Source: Pedobacter nutrimenti (GTDB lineage Bacteria; Bacteroidota; Bacteroidia; Sphingobacteriales; Sphingobacteriaceae). Taken from it: a stretch of DNA of 64,000 nt. Numbering within the stretch: the stretch's first letter is position 1; the number at the start of each line of letters is the position of its first letter. Both the position numbers and the translations under genes were made by a program. Shown one piece after another: positions 1 through 8,640 of this stretch. The stretch covers positions 1 through 64,000 of the forward strand of contig NZ_QKLU01000008.1 of NCBI RefSeq assembly GCF_003208655.1, written 5' to 3'. Under the pieces are notes generated by a model. It searched no databases, had not been told where the DNA came from, and saw nothing but the letters and a program-made list of their open reading frames with translations.

Positions 1-36
1 CAGTTTCACTGAAATACGCAACACCTAAAAACTAGC

Positions 37-79
37 TTTTTTAGCTAAAAAGCTATATTTTTTAGCTAAAAAACACGTG
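37..79. repeat. AT-rich direct repeat and near-palindrome
   Basis: The motif TTTTTTAGCTAAAAA occurs twice in tandem (37-51 and 58-72) and each copy is itself nearly palindromic; CACGTG follows at 74-79. It may be a terminator of a gene left of the window or an operator for the gene starting at 145. No function can be assigned from sequence alone. Confidence 0.4.
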
Positions 80-144
80 TTAATCATCGTTATTTATTTC
101 AACAAAAAGCCTAATTTAACTACAGCAAAAGTTTAATGTAAATT

Positions 145-612
145 ATGACAAAAAGTGAATTTATAACATTACATATCGACGCAATTCTTGCCCTGACAAC
201 TGCTGATGCTAAAAAGAAAGAATTGACAGTCTTATTATTCCAATACCTGCTCAGTTTTAAAAAACGAGAAGTTGAATTTCACATTGACCACTTCGCCAAA
301 TACTCAGGCCTGGCGGCATCATTTTTAAATCAACCTTATGATACCTATAAACAACCTGATTTTGCAGCTCCGGTTATGGATGTTTTCGGACTTCGCCACC
401 TGTTAATAGATGAAAATAAATACCAATCGTTACTGGAGTCTGCATTGATTTTATTAATGATGTCCAATATTGACATATTTCCTGAAAGATATTTCCATTA
501 CACTGTTATATCATCCATTATAAAATCAGATAAAAAGGACGAATTTTTTGCTTCGGAATTCCAGGCCCGCTTTTCTGAGGATTTCTGGCATCAACTTAAA
601 ACACTAAAGTAG
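145..612 (+). CDS. hypothetical protein, 155 aa
   Basis: I do not recognise this protein. It has no signal peptide or clear membrane segment and looks mostly helical, with a Leu/Ile-rich stretch around residues 88-105. The ATG at 145 follows an AT-rich leader with no strong ribosome site, which is usual for this phylum. It lies 78 bases before another unrecognised gene on the same strand, and both sit at the edge of a defence-gene segment, so an immunity or defence-related role is conceivable but not shown. Confidence 0.5.
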   Translation: MTKSEFITLHIDAILALTTADAKKKELTVLLFQYLLSFKKREVEFHIDHFAKYSGLAASFLNQPYDTYKQPDFAAPVMDVFGLRHLLIDENKYQSLLESALILLMMSNIDIFPERYFHYTVISSIIKSDKKDEFFASEFQARFSEDFWHQLKTLK

Positions 613-690
613 TACCCCTAATAATAAATTAAATAGCTGCTCAATGTTTACCTTAGCGGTATTTATTCTAAGACACTAAACAAGTCCTAA

Positions 691-1383
691 ATGACAATTA
701 AAGAATATCCCATACTTAAATACGTGGACAACAATGAACTCACACGGGGCATTTATACGATGTTGGACAATTCGGGATATAATGAAGATGGCATAACTGA
801 CATTGAAAAGAGCTTTAAATATTTTGCCGGAAGAGCAATTCATATCAACCATATATCCCAAGAGGTGCTTGGCTCGCTAGAAAAGACACCTAATTTCATG
901 CGTGATAAGACTTTATTGGCTGGTACGAAAGAAAGTGCAGGGTTACTTTTACTGCCAAAAACTATTTTACCAGATTTTAGCAATGTTCCTGAATATGCCG
1001 AGGCAAATCCGTCAGCTTATCCCATTAATGCCATATTGTATTCCTGGCTAAGTTTTAATAACCATGATATTATAGACGGGACTTTCGACCCTGAAGATGC
1101 TTATCGAGGTGATGACGGTCGGTCATTGGTCATTATCCCAATTTGTGATGATCGAATTACCCAGGCGACAGATGAGTACCATATGACAAGCAACGATGAA
1201 ATTTATGGTTGGCCTTGCAGTGAAAGTGAGGGCCGTGAATGGTATGGGACAATTCATGATTTGGTCATGTCACTGATTCTGGTCAATACCTTTCCTGATG
1301 TTTATGATCACATTATCACCGATCACCCTGCTAAAAGACAAATCGTAGTCTGTAATTATAACGACATTGAAGTAATTGCATAG
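691..1383 (+). CDS. hypothetical protein, 230 aa; source of repeated fragments
   Basis: Soluble, acidic protein of unknown family with no visible catalytic motif. Its C-terminal part (from about residue 158, GWPCSESEGREWYGTIHD and onward) is repeated as a frameshifted remnant at 40530-40752, and a shorter piece of the 3' end recurs at 50661-50765. Only this copy has an open frame over the whole length. The repeated 3' ends and the position beside other accessory genes recall immunity-protein or cassette-type genes that duplicate at their ends, but that is inference. The start is the ATG at 691; there is no alternative upstream in frame. Confidence 0.55.
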   Translation: MTIKEYPILKYVDNNELTRGIYTMLDNSGYNEDGITDIEKSFKYFAGRAIHINHISQEVLGSLEKTPNFMRDKTLLAGTKESAGLLLLPKTILPDFSNVPEYAEANPSAYPINAILYSWLSFNNHDIIDGTFDPEDAYRGDDGRSLVIIPICDDRITQATDEYHMTSNDEIYGWPCSESEGREWYGTIHDLVMSLILVNTFPDVYDHIITDHPAKRQIVVCNYNDIEVIA

Positions 1384-1455
1384 ATGCCATTTCAAAAAAG
1401 GCACAGTTATGAATGTCCTAGGACATATTTATTGAAAACTGCGATTAGTTGGAAA

Positions 1456-1705
1456 TGCCTCGCACACACTTGCGGCCTGCAAAAACGGGCCAACCCCACA
1501 GAGGCCGTAGCAGGTTTTTGCTTTGGGTGTTTACGGAGAAAAGACACGGCGAATAATGGGCGGCAGTAGTAGATCCGAGGTTTGTCTGTTTAAACCTAGC
1601 CAATGCCGAATGGTGTCGACATTAAATATAATCTGTCATTTTTGGAGGATATCCGACCGGATACGCACCATATACATCAATATAAGTTTTTAATATCAGA
1701 TCGGG
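1456..1705. repeat. dispersed repeat, left copy (partner at 51209-51462)
   Basis: About 250 bases that recur at 51209-51462 at high identity by eye, in the same orientation. The block includes the C/G-rich stretch with GCGGCCTGCAAAAA and the last ~80 bases of the coding region ending at 1622. Similarity stops around 1703, inside that gene. Small open frames in this stretch, for example 1384-1569, look spurious. Confidence 0.75.
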
Positions 1706-2497
1706 TTCCTTATTATAATTTATAAACTCAGTCCCAAAATCAGGAAATACCATCTCGCCGTTTTCTGGATTCCGATCACCAAGCTGCAAAAAGGACGCAA
1801 TACCTTCCAGAATACCAAATGTGGGATGTTCCGTGCCATCTTCAAAAGCTGTGTTCTTGGCCTCTATTTCCCTTTTTAAGCCCAGGATAAAATCAAAATA
1901 AAATTCTCTAAAATGCCAATTAATCCCCGCTGATTTTAAGAATTTAAAGATATGCTCATAAACAGGTCTTAGGTCGACCCTGGATGCTTTTTTATAAGGG
2001 TGCCGGAGATAAGTACTATAGAAAAAATACTCCTTAGAAGTCAACCCCATCTCGTAAACTAGTTTTTGTACAGTTTGACCATAATGATCGGAACCCCCAA
2101 AACCGTAATAATAATTGTCTTGGTTATATATTTTGCAACTACCACCAGCGATTTGATAAAATAATTCGCAAAGCATGGCAACTATTTCATCTGGAAGATG
2201 ATGCGGCATAGGCTTATAACCTGGTATAAATTCTTCAAAAGTAAGCAAGGGTGGATTCCTGACAAGAATTTTCTTTTCCCTTTTATCGTCTTTAAATCGC
2301 ATGGCGCGGATGCGGCGGTACATTTGGTATTCTTCTGCTAAGGTTTGGTGATAATAGTAGAAGAAGGGACTTTTTGTAAATCCTTCTGGTGCGATTGAAC
2401 CAGTTAACTGCGGAATGGTTTCTAATAGTTTCTTTAATATTAACTCAGCATCTTCCGAAGGGAGAAATTGGCCGTCAGACAATAGATTCATAAGCAA
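1622..2497 (-). CDS. hypothetical protein, 291 aa
   Basis: Soluble protein rich in Tyr and Phe, not recognised. There is no signal peptide or transmembrane segment. The last codons (ending PPKMTDYI) lie in the repeat shared with 51209-51462; in that second copy the rest of the gene is absent and the frame runs on without the stop. An internal ATG two codons downstream gives an equally plausible start. It is convergent with the gene at 691-1383. Its place in an accessory segment beside defence systems suggests a conflict-related role, but nothing in the sequence proves this. Confidence 0.5.
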   Translation of the reverse strand: MLMNLLSDGQFLPSEDAELILKKLLETIPQLTGSIAPEGFTKSPFFYYYHQTLAEEYQMYRRIRAMRFKDDKREKKILVRNPPLLTFEEFIPGYKPMPHHLPDEIVAMLCELFYQIAGGSCKIYNQDNYYYGFGGSDHYGQTVQKLVYEMGLTSKEYFFYSTYLRHPYKKASRVDLRPVYEHIFKFLKSAGINWHFREFYFDFILGLKREIEAKNTAFEDGTEHPTFGILEGIASFLQLGDRNPENGEMVFPDFGTEFINYNKEPDLILKTYIDVYGAYPVGYPPKMTDYI

Positions 2498-2695
2498 TAA
2501 GTTAGTTATACGAATTTATCGTTTTCTCGGGGATTTGCCAACCTAGTAAGTGTTTAACTTTTTTTGTAGTGAAATTCAAAGGAAATTATATTGGGGCTTA
2601 ATCATTTTATTAATACACATCTCGCAATTGAAACTCAACGAGTATTGAGGTTTGGTATTTCTTAATTATGCAATAGATTAATGCTGTTGATTGAT

Positions 2696-2703
2696 TACTT
2701 TTG
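2696..2703 (+). promoter_or_regulatory. Bacteroidota -7 element (TACTTTTG)
   Basis: TACTTTTG matches the TAnnTTTG -7 consensus and ends 20 bases before the ATG at 2723, giving an expected leader of about 13 bases. No convincing -33 TTG at the usual spacing is seen. Confidence 0.5.
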
Positions 2704-2722
2704 TTTACTCTAAATTCTCTCA

Positions 2723-3592
2723 ATGAAAAATATGATTTTTATTATTGCCTTTTGTATTGTTGCAGGCAAATCAATGGCTCAGAAATTTACTGAGAACTAC
2801 TTGGCAGATGACTTTAAATTGTACAAGGGATTGTTATTGAAGCTAAATCCTCAAGCGATTTCCGGGTTTGGGCATTCCTTTTATGAAAAAATGGATTATG
2901 TTCAGAGCATGTATGACGGTAGGGTGATTTACCCGGAAAAGAAATATACCTTCAATACACAAAAAGATAGTCTTTTAAACCGTATTTTCCGTGTACAGAA
3001 TATTGTCAATAAATCGGGTGCGGATTATAACGGCGAAACTTATCTAGAAAAGCCAATATTTGTTCTTCAGGATACAGTAAGCAAGCAACTTATTTACTAT
3101 AAATATGATGCAGAATATGAGCATAATTTCCCATTTTTGACATCTCCGATTAAATACGATGAACAGGAGCTATGTTCAAGAATTGAACGAGATGTGGATG
3201 AATTTACAGGAAAGATTACAATAAATTCTCCTATGTCGTCTGGTCATAGCATCAGCAACGTAATCCTCTATAAAAATATTCTGAAAGGTAAAATTGTATA
3301 TTATCTAAGTTTAAGGACAATCGGCAGCACCTTGAATGTAAGGGAAAAAGGTGTGTACATTATTTTTTCAGACGGGACGAAATGGTCAAGGCCTACAGAG
3401 GAAATAGAGGTTGAGGCTGATAAAAACGGCTATGAGTATTCGGCATTTATTACGCTTAGTGCTAATGACTTGTTGACTTTTAGTGGGAAAGGAATTAGAA
3501 AATTCCGACTCTTTATTTACGATGAAAGCGTGAACTCAGCTGATGCAGATAAATTCAAGACCTATGTGAAATGCGTCAGAAAAGCTAAATAG
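2723..3592 (+). CDS. secreted hypothetical protein, 289 aa
   Basis: The N-terminus (MKNMIFIIAFCIVAGKSMAQ) is a classic Sec signal peptide with cleavage after SMA, so the mature protein should be periplasmic or exported. The remainder is mixed alpha/beta without a domain I recognise. It is monocistronic, with its own -7 element 20 bases upstream, and convergent with the membrane gene that ends at 3636. Function unknown. Confidence 0.6.
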   Translation: MKNMIFIIAFCIVAGKSMAQKFTENYLADDFKLYKGLLLKLNPQAISGFGHSFYEKMDYVQSMYDGRVIYPEKKYTFNTQKDSLLNRIFRVQNIVNKSGADYNGETYLEKPIFVLQDTVSKQLIYYKYDAEYEHNFPFLTSPIKYDEQELCSRIERDVDEFTGKITINSPMSSGHSISNVILYKNILKGKIVYYLSLRTIGSTLNVREKGVYIIFSDGTKWSRPTEEIEVEADKNGYEYSAFITLSANDLLTFSGKGIRKFRLFIYDESVNSADADKFKTYVKCVRKAK

Positions 3593-3635
3593 GACTATTT
3601 TATTTAATACCCACAAGTTAGCAAACCATTTTTTG

Positions 3636-4136
3636 TTAGGAATCCCTTTGTAGGTTAATTATCTTGGTTAAGATTAACAAACTTCTCCATAGGGTTAGTA
3701 CAATAATAATCAACCCTACTATATTAAAGAAATATATACAAATGTAGTGTTGTTCTGGTAACAATATCTTCAAACTATAGCCGAGAACCGTAATGAAAAT
3801 CAATGACTTAACGCAGTTTTTCAATAGTGAAACAGTTTTAAAATACATTTCACTGGCAAAAAATATATCAAATAATGGGTCGTCCTCAGTATAATTTTCC
3901 CTGGTAACTCGACTGCCACTTTTGAAGGTAATAAGTACTGTCAATAGTGTCAATATGAATCCGGCAAGCGTTAGCGAGATTGTAGTCAGATCGGATGCCA
4001 TTGACATGATTGCTTCACTCTTAGGTAGTACTAATATTTGCTCATGATAGAATTTATAAACGATCATACAGAATATAATTGCGATTAAATAATCGTAGAG
4101 TAATGGTTTTTTAAAGTAGCGATCTAGAGTGTTCAT
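3636..4136 (-). CDS. four-helix membrane protein, 166 aa, paired with 4133-5113
   Basis: Contains about four transmembrane segments (near residues 13-30, 48-70, 105-123 and 130-155) joined by short charged loops, with no enzymatic motif. The start ATG overlaps the stop of the upstream 326-residue gene by four bases (ATGA), so the two are translationally coupled and very likely work together. A cytosolic protein coupled to a small polytopic membrane protein beside a Qat operon fits the layout of abortive-infection systems with a membrane effector (Kiwa has a comparable soluble/membrane split), but I see no specific homology. The last codons contain CTTTGTAGGTTAA, a string also present in the repeats near 12920 and 51770. 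Confidence 0.6.
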   Translation of the reverse strand: MNTLDRYFKKPLLYDYLIAIIFCMIVYKFYHEQILVLPKSEAIMSMASDLTTISLTLAGFILTLLTVLITFKSGSRVTRENYTEDDPLFDIFFASEMYFKTVSLLKNCVKSLIFITVLGYSLKILLPEQHYICIYFFNIVGLIIIVLTLWRSLLILTKIINLQRDS

Positions 4137-5113
4137 ATTGAATCAACAAATTCGTTAAACTCAGTTTCTATCAATTCATACCACTGGCGGAGTTTGGTTA
4201 TTTTTTTTAAATCTACTTCCCTTACCAATTCTTTTTTACCTTTTAGTAGATTGAAAACCTCTTCTTGACCATCCTTATCTTCATATTTTACCACAAAACT
4301 CTCAAATGCTTCAATATTAAAAGGTCTACCTTTAAATCTTTTAAGCATCGTTTTTATCATGCCATTTGCTTCCTTATTTATTTCTGTACTTGTAACGGTA
4401 TTACCAGGTGATTGATACATCGCCTCTAATTTGATGTACTTTGGTTTTAATAGATTTCCAAAGGAATTTATGCCAGTTAAATATGATCCTGTTAGGTCAG
4501 AGTCTAGATGTACCAGTTTTTTTGGCTGAAGCTTTATATCAATATTTAACACATTTTTTAGTTCAGCCAAAGTTTTATCTATAGTTGAATCCATAAACAT
4601 GGCCAGTTCAGTCGCTTTGGAAATCCTAAGGGTTTCATGCCCGACATTTCTAAAATAATATTCTATGTCTGATGCACGTGGGCCATGATAATTGAATTCT
4701 GTACAAAGAACAAGTTGAGACTTGCTGTAATCGATAAAAAAATGCGTTTGTTCAGCAATTGATCCTATTGTCGAATCCAACGGAATCAATTTGAATTTGT
4801 CTGCTGGTTTAAGCATCGGTACTCGTCCTGCCCGGAGAAGGGCAATCGTACACCGGATTCTTTTATCCTTTGGCATAATAACAGCACTCGAAATAAACAA
4901 CTCTCTTGGAGTTTCACCAATCCGTTTATGGTGACGGTCAATCAAATGGCCTTTTCCTTTGTGAATTTCATTGGTTACATAGGTAATTATTTTGGTAAGT
5001 ATGTCAGCATTTGTATACGATGCATCATTATATGGTGTGAACTTTAAAGAATAAAGATTAAACTTTATTGTCGTTAACTTTTCGTTCGGGTCTGGAGCGT
5101 CTCCTGTACTCAT
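4133..5113 (-). CDS. hypothetical cytosolic protein, 326 aa, candidate defence gene
   Basis: Not recognised. It is soluble, with charged helical stretches toward the C-terminus (residues 250-326) and a possible DNA- or RNA-binding basic patch around residues 50-95. No Walker, nuclease or HTH motif is obvious. It is the first gene of a two-gene unit whose second member is a four-helix membrane protein, coupled through an ATGA overlap. It follows the Qat operon on the same strand after 108 bases, so it may be read through from that operon. The context makes an anti-phage role the leading guess. Confidence 0.55.
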   Translation of the reverse strand: MSTGDAPDPNEKLTTIKFNLYSLKFTPYNDASYTNADILTKIITYVTNEIHKGKGHLIDRHHKRIGETPRELFISSAVIMPKDKRIRCTIALLRAGRVPMLKPADKFKLIPLDSTIGSIAEQTHFFIDYSKSQLVLCTEFNYHGPRASDIEYYFRNVGHETLRISKATELAMFMDSTIDKTLAELKNVLNIDIKLQPKKLVHLDSDLTGSYLTGINSFGNLLKPKYIKLEAMYQSPGNTVTSTEINKEANGMIKTMLKRFKGRPFNIEAFESFVVKYEDKDGQEEVFNLLKGKKELVREVDLKKITKLRQWYELIETEFNEFVDSI

Positions 5114-5221
5114 AATATTTTTGTCAATTTACAATTATGGTTAATAAATAGATCATTGTTAGGCATTTATCGATGAAATGATGATTTCCCAATCAATTTT
5201 AAATTTTTAGTTTCTTGACTT

Positions 5222-5638
5222 TCATTTTGGGTTGAGTTGTAAATAGATTTGAAGCAGTGTCAACACCGCAGTAATAAGAATACTTGCTATAGCAATATTA
5301 ACTGCTTTTTTTGCCAGTTTATTGGCGTCAAGCGCTTCGCTCCGAGCGGATTTTGCATCTTCTCTAGCAGCAGCTAATGACTCGTAGTTTAATAAATATG
5401 TTAAGGCTTCTGGTCTTAAATAGTATTGGCCCTGAAAATTTAAAACAGGCTTGTCACCATTTTCTCTGACAAAGTCCTGTCTGAAAATATTGATTAACAT
5501 CGTGTTACTTTCTGTTATTTTATATTCAAGGTGGAAACGAATATCGTTTTTGGTTATAAAATCAAATAGATTTTGAAATGTAATCGCATCGAATCCACTT
5601 GCAAATTTTAATATTCTTATGTAAGCATCCATTTCCAT
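5222..5638 (-). CDS. small tail-anchored protein, candidate fifth gene of the Qat operon
   Basis: 138 residues from the ATG at 5638; a TTG directly before it is in frame. The N-terminal ~90 residues form a small alpha/beta domain, residues ~88-112 form an Ala/Glu/Lys-rich helix likely to be coiled coil, and a single transmembrane helix (about 113-132) sits at the very C-terminus. Only six bases separate it from the qatD stop, so it is almost certainly co-transcribed with and coupled to qatABCD. It is not one of the four described Qat proteins. It could be a membrane-anchored accessory or regulatory component of this Qat variant; function inferred only from context. Confidence 0.65.
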   Translation of the reverse strand: MEMDAYIRILKFASGFDAITFQNLFDFITKNDIRFHLEYKITESNTMLINIFRQDFVRENGDKPVLNFQGQYYLRPEALTYLLNYESLAAAREDAKSARSEALDANKLAKKAVNIAIASILITAVLTLLQIYLQLNPK

Positions 5639-5644
5639 CAATAA

Positions 5645-6391
5645 CTATTGTAGGAGTTTTCTAAAGTTTTCATATATCGTATTTTTCATGGCTTCATCCG
5701 TCCTGTTTTTTATAGTGGCTAACCCTTTGATAGTATAATTTAATGAGGAAAGCCTATCTTTTATTATATTGTCAAATGTGAATGGAGCATCCGTTTCAGT
5801 GAGTAACAGTTCTTCAGGAATATTTCTGATGTTTTCTCTTGACCTATTACTCTGAAGCATCTTATGGTTGATGGAAAAATAGTACCCATAATCAATGGCT
5901 TTCATCATATCAGTAGTTCCGCCAGTATACCAGTGTAAAATTACTTTACTTGATGACGAATCCCCTAACTGATCGAATATGGTTTGGATTACATCTCTGG
6001 CAGCATTTCTCGTATGAACGGTTAGTATTTTATTCCCACTCTCTTTAATCTTGATTAAAATGGATTTCAAAATGGTTAGTTGTTGACTATATGTTTTTAT
6101 GTATTCCTTTGAACCGTCCATTCCAATTTCACCAATAAATCTCGACTGGAATATTAGTTTCTCCATAATTGGTAGGGTCTGCTGAAATTGTCCAATCAAT
6201 TCGGGGTGTAGCCCAATTGCTACTCGTATGTTTTTACAAGATGCAAATAATTGAACATTTGGCTCATAAAATGACGGGCTATTGGTAACGGTTATGGTTT
6301 TAATTCCCAGGGTATCCTCACGATTAACGTTGTTTTGGATATCTTTAAATAAATCGAGGTGACAGTGGGTGTCTACCAAATAGCTGCTCAT
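5645..6391 (-). CDS. qatD: QatD, TatD-family metal-dependent nuclease
   Basis: A 248-residue TatD-like hydrolase. Metal ligands of the family are all visible: the HxH pair His9 and His11 in THCHLD, Glu88 in GEIGMDG, His126 in TVHTRNA, His153 in LHWYTGG and Asp201 in TETDAP. TatD proteins are TIM-barrel DNases; QatD is the fourth component of the QatABCD anti-phage system. The start overlaps the end of qatC by four bases. The order KAP ATPase, QatB, QueC-like protein, TatD nuclease identifies the system more firmly than this gene alone would. Confidence 0.9.
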   Translation of the reverse strand: MSSYLVDTHCHLDLFKDIQNNVNREDTLGIKTITVTNSPSFYEPNVQLFASCKNIRVAIGLHPELIGQFQQTLPIMEKLIFQSRFIGEIGMDGSKEYIKTYSQQLTILKSILIKIKESGNKILTVHTRNAARDVIQTIFDQLGDSSSSKVILHWYTGGTTDMMKAIDYGYYFSINHKMLQSNRSRENIRNIPEELLLTETDAPFTFDNIIKDRLSSLNYTIKGLATIKNRTDEAMKNTIYENFRKLLQ

Positions 6392-7731
6392 ATCAGTTTC
6401 ACTTGCTTTATTAAATTGTTAACTTCTATTAAAGAACGCGAATATAAATCAATGAAAGGCAATACATCCTCACCAAGTGGGCCTGTCAATCTAATAGCGG
6501 CAGTTAGGAAATTGGGGTTTTTCTTTACTTTTTCGACCATAAACTTAAATGCGAGTATATCTGCTCCTTCCGCTTTTGCTATACTTAATCCCTGATGGCC
6601 TATGATTTCAGTCCGATAAGGGTATTTATCTTGCTGTTCACTTGCTAAAAAAGCTGCTTTTCTAATTATACAGGGTACACAATAACCGCAATGTAGGTTG
6701 CCCAACCCCTCATACCTTCCTGATGGGTGACTGCAAGACATTGTTTCGGTGTTTACTACTAGGGATTTATTTTTGCAATTAGTTAGCATCTCACCTTTGG
6801 TCTGATATTGATAAGGGTTGCTGATCTTTACCCCTAAATTTAATGCATTGAATAACTGCTGCATTTTGGAAAAATAAAAGGGATGAGTTGTTCTGGTGCT
6901 ATGTGACCCGGTACGCAAAGGGGTTAGGGGAATATTTAGACTGATCATCCCGTTTTCTGGTACAACCAAAGTAGAATTAGCATTCAACACCGATGCACAT
7001 ATAGCCCCTAACGTCAAGAAAAGGAACGATCTTCCTCGTTCGGTATCTTCTTGGCTATCAAAAAGGTTGGTCTTTGGGATAGCAATATGGGTTGATATTT
7101 GCTGAGGACTGAGGAGCGGATATGCTGCCACAAGTGCATCGCCGCATATTTTTTGAAACTTTGATACATCTCCACTTTTTTTATGCCCTACTAAAAGTGG
7201 CCTAACATTGCTCTCTAATAAATCAATTGCACCAATAAAACTGTCCATGCCGCCTGAAAAGAGGCAAACAGTATCGGTTTCATAGGGCATTTTATATCTC
7301 TTTAATTTCCCCCTAGGAGATAGCTGTAGGTCTGTTCCAGCCCTTGGTCTAAAGATTACTGTCCAAATATCTCCTGTAAGGAATTTAAAAATTCTTTCTA
7401 AATTTTCCTTTTGGTTATTCCAAACAGAAACGTCGCTTACCGGGATAAATAAGTCAATTATTCTTGTCCAGCCATCTTCTGCAAAATCTTTTCTATTGAT
7501 TCTAGTATCTGCTCCATACATTACAGCAGCGATCACTAATAAGTCCATTGAAAGCTCAGAAGGTTCAAGTTTAAGCTTTTTAAGTGACTTTAGGAAGGCA
7601 TGTAGACTTACATCATATTGATCGTAGTTTCGAAAAAGCGACAAGTTGGCTTGTCTCAAGTAGGTGCCTTCAGGTAAATTGACACCAGTATCTTCATTTC
7701 CAACAAGGGCAATTAAGGCAATTTTTCCCAT
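6388..7731 (-). CDS. qatC: QatC, QueC-like PP-loop ATPase
   Basis: 447 residues. The PP-loop signature SGGMDS is at residues 159-164, as in QueC and other N-type ATP pyrophosphatases. Four cysteines near the C-terminus (Cys333, Cys348, Cys351, Cys354) form the zinc site typical of QueC. The N-terminal ~150 residues are an extension absent from housekeeping QueC, as expected for QatC. QueC makes the preQ0 nitrile precursor of 7-deazaguanines, which suggests a 7-deazaguanine-like modification chemistry in Qat, although the reaction in Qat is not settled. Four-base overlap with qatD and a four-base gap to qatB support one operon. Confidence 0.9.
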   Translation of the reverse strand: MGKIALIALVGNEDTGVNLPEGTYLRQANLSLFRNYDQYDVSLHAFLKSLKKLKLEPSELSMDLLVIAAVMYGADTRINRKDFAEDGWTRIIDLFIPVSDVSVWNNQKENLERIFKFLTGDIWTVIFRPRAGTDLQLSPRGKLKRYKMPYETDTVCLFSGGMDSFIGAIDLLESNVRPLLVGHKKSGDVSKFQKICGDALVAAYPLLSPQQISTHIAIPKTNLFDSQEDTERGRSFLFLTLGAICASVLNANSTLVVPENGMISLNIPLTPLRTGSHSTRTTHPFYFSKMQQLFNALNLGVKISNPYQYQTKGEMLTNCKNKSLVVNTETMSCSHPSGRYEGLGNLHCGYCVPCIIRKAAFLASEQQDKYPYRTEIIGHQGLSIAKAEGADILAFKFMVEKVKKNPNFLTAAIRLTGPLGEDVLPFIDLYSRSLIEVNNLIKQVKLI

Positions 7732-7735
7732 GATA

Positions 7736-8638
7736 TTAATTATTAATACCGCCTAAAGTATCAAAGGCGGAACGGTAAATGTTTTCAATTTGTTTATTCA
7801 GGTCAGCTTTATCACCTAACTGAGTTGCGACTATCTCCGGCATAATTGTATTTCTTACCAGTCCACTTATGATTTGATAAGCATTATTCTCAACTTCCAG
7901 TAAGACTGTAATGTCACTTTCTAGGGCCGTCATTTTGTTACCCAAATCGCAAATGACCCGTTGTGCAATGGTTTCCTCAATAAAGATAGCTAGCATCACT
8001 TCGACCTGTTCGTTTGTTAGAGTATTGAGGTCTAAATTTTCAATATCACAGATACGCGTAACAGTGTTGGCGTATGCTAGTTTAGTTATTGCGTCGTCTT
8101 GGGTATTGTCGAAGGCATTTGCGTGATCTCTGAAGATTTCATCACTCAACGCCGAGAGGATTTCTAAGGCGGAACGTCCCTGATAGGATGTAAGATTAAA
8201 TGTTTGTAAAGACGCATCTAACCCTTCATTTTTGACTTTGTTTATGGCATTATAGAAGTCAACAACCCTGATAACAGACGGTTGCATCCGACGTGCCATT
8301 ACCCTAGTGTTACCGCTGGCACTTTTGCTGTAACCCCTTACAGCATCTTTGAAGGCCTGTTGATTATTCCCGCCGCTTCTTACAAAATTATTGAAATCTA
8401 CTTTCGGCTGCCTAAATCTATTTGTATTGGGTGGTGGAGAATTCGTAGGAACGTTATCGTCAGCAGGTGGTGTTGGTGGTTCTGGGCCATTATCTGGGTT
8501 AGGAGTGTCTTGCTCCGGAGGAGTAGGTTGTTCCTGGTCAGGGGGTGTAGGTGCTGGCCCAGGAGCCAAATCTGGTATCCATGACGGAATTAGAGGATTG
8601 GAGCCACTTGCTCCACTCGAAGGAGATGAAGTTCCCAT
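7736..8638 (-). CDS. qatB: QatB
   Basis: 300 residues, 2 bases downstream of qatA. It starts with the short Ser/Gly-rich MGTSSPSSG tract, then a Pro-rich low-complexity linker (about residues 15-75, many PTP, PEP and PP repeats) and a helical C-terminal domain of ~200 residues that carries the family similarity. QatB proteins have no known enzymatic motif and are required for defence together with QatA, C and D. The long Pro-rich linker probably presents the C-terminal domain flexibly. Assignment rests mainly on position between the KAP ATPase and QatC plus the characteristic N-terminus. Confidence 0.85.
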   Translation of the reverse strand: MGTSSPSSGASGSNPLIPSWIPDLAPGPAPTPPDQEQPTPPEQDTPNPDNGPEPPTPPADDNVPTNSPPPNTNRFRQPKVDFNNFVRSGGNNQQAFKDAVRGYSKSASGNTRVMARRMQPSVIRVVDFYNAINKVKNEGLDASLQTFNLTSYQGRSALEILSALSDEIFRDHANAFDNTQDDAITKLAYANTVTRICDIENLDLNTLTNEQVEVMLAIFIEETIAQRVICDLGNKMTALESDITVLLEVENNAYQIISGLVRNTIMPEIVATQLGDKADLNKQIENIYRSAFDTLGGINN

Positions 8639-8640
8639 AG

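Noticed and set aside
1384-1569. 61-codon frame after the 691-1383 gene
   Set aside because: It lies within a dispersed repeat, is biased in composition, and the frame is not kept in the second copy at 51209-51462.
3636-5113. Assignment as a Kiwa (KwaA/KwaB) system
   Set aside because: Gene sizes and the soluble/membrane split are similar, but I see no sequence signature of KwaA or KwaB, and the gene order is the reverse of the usual one.
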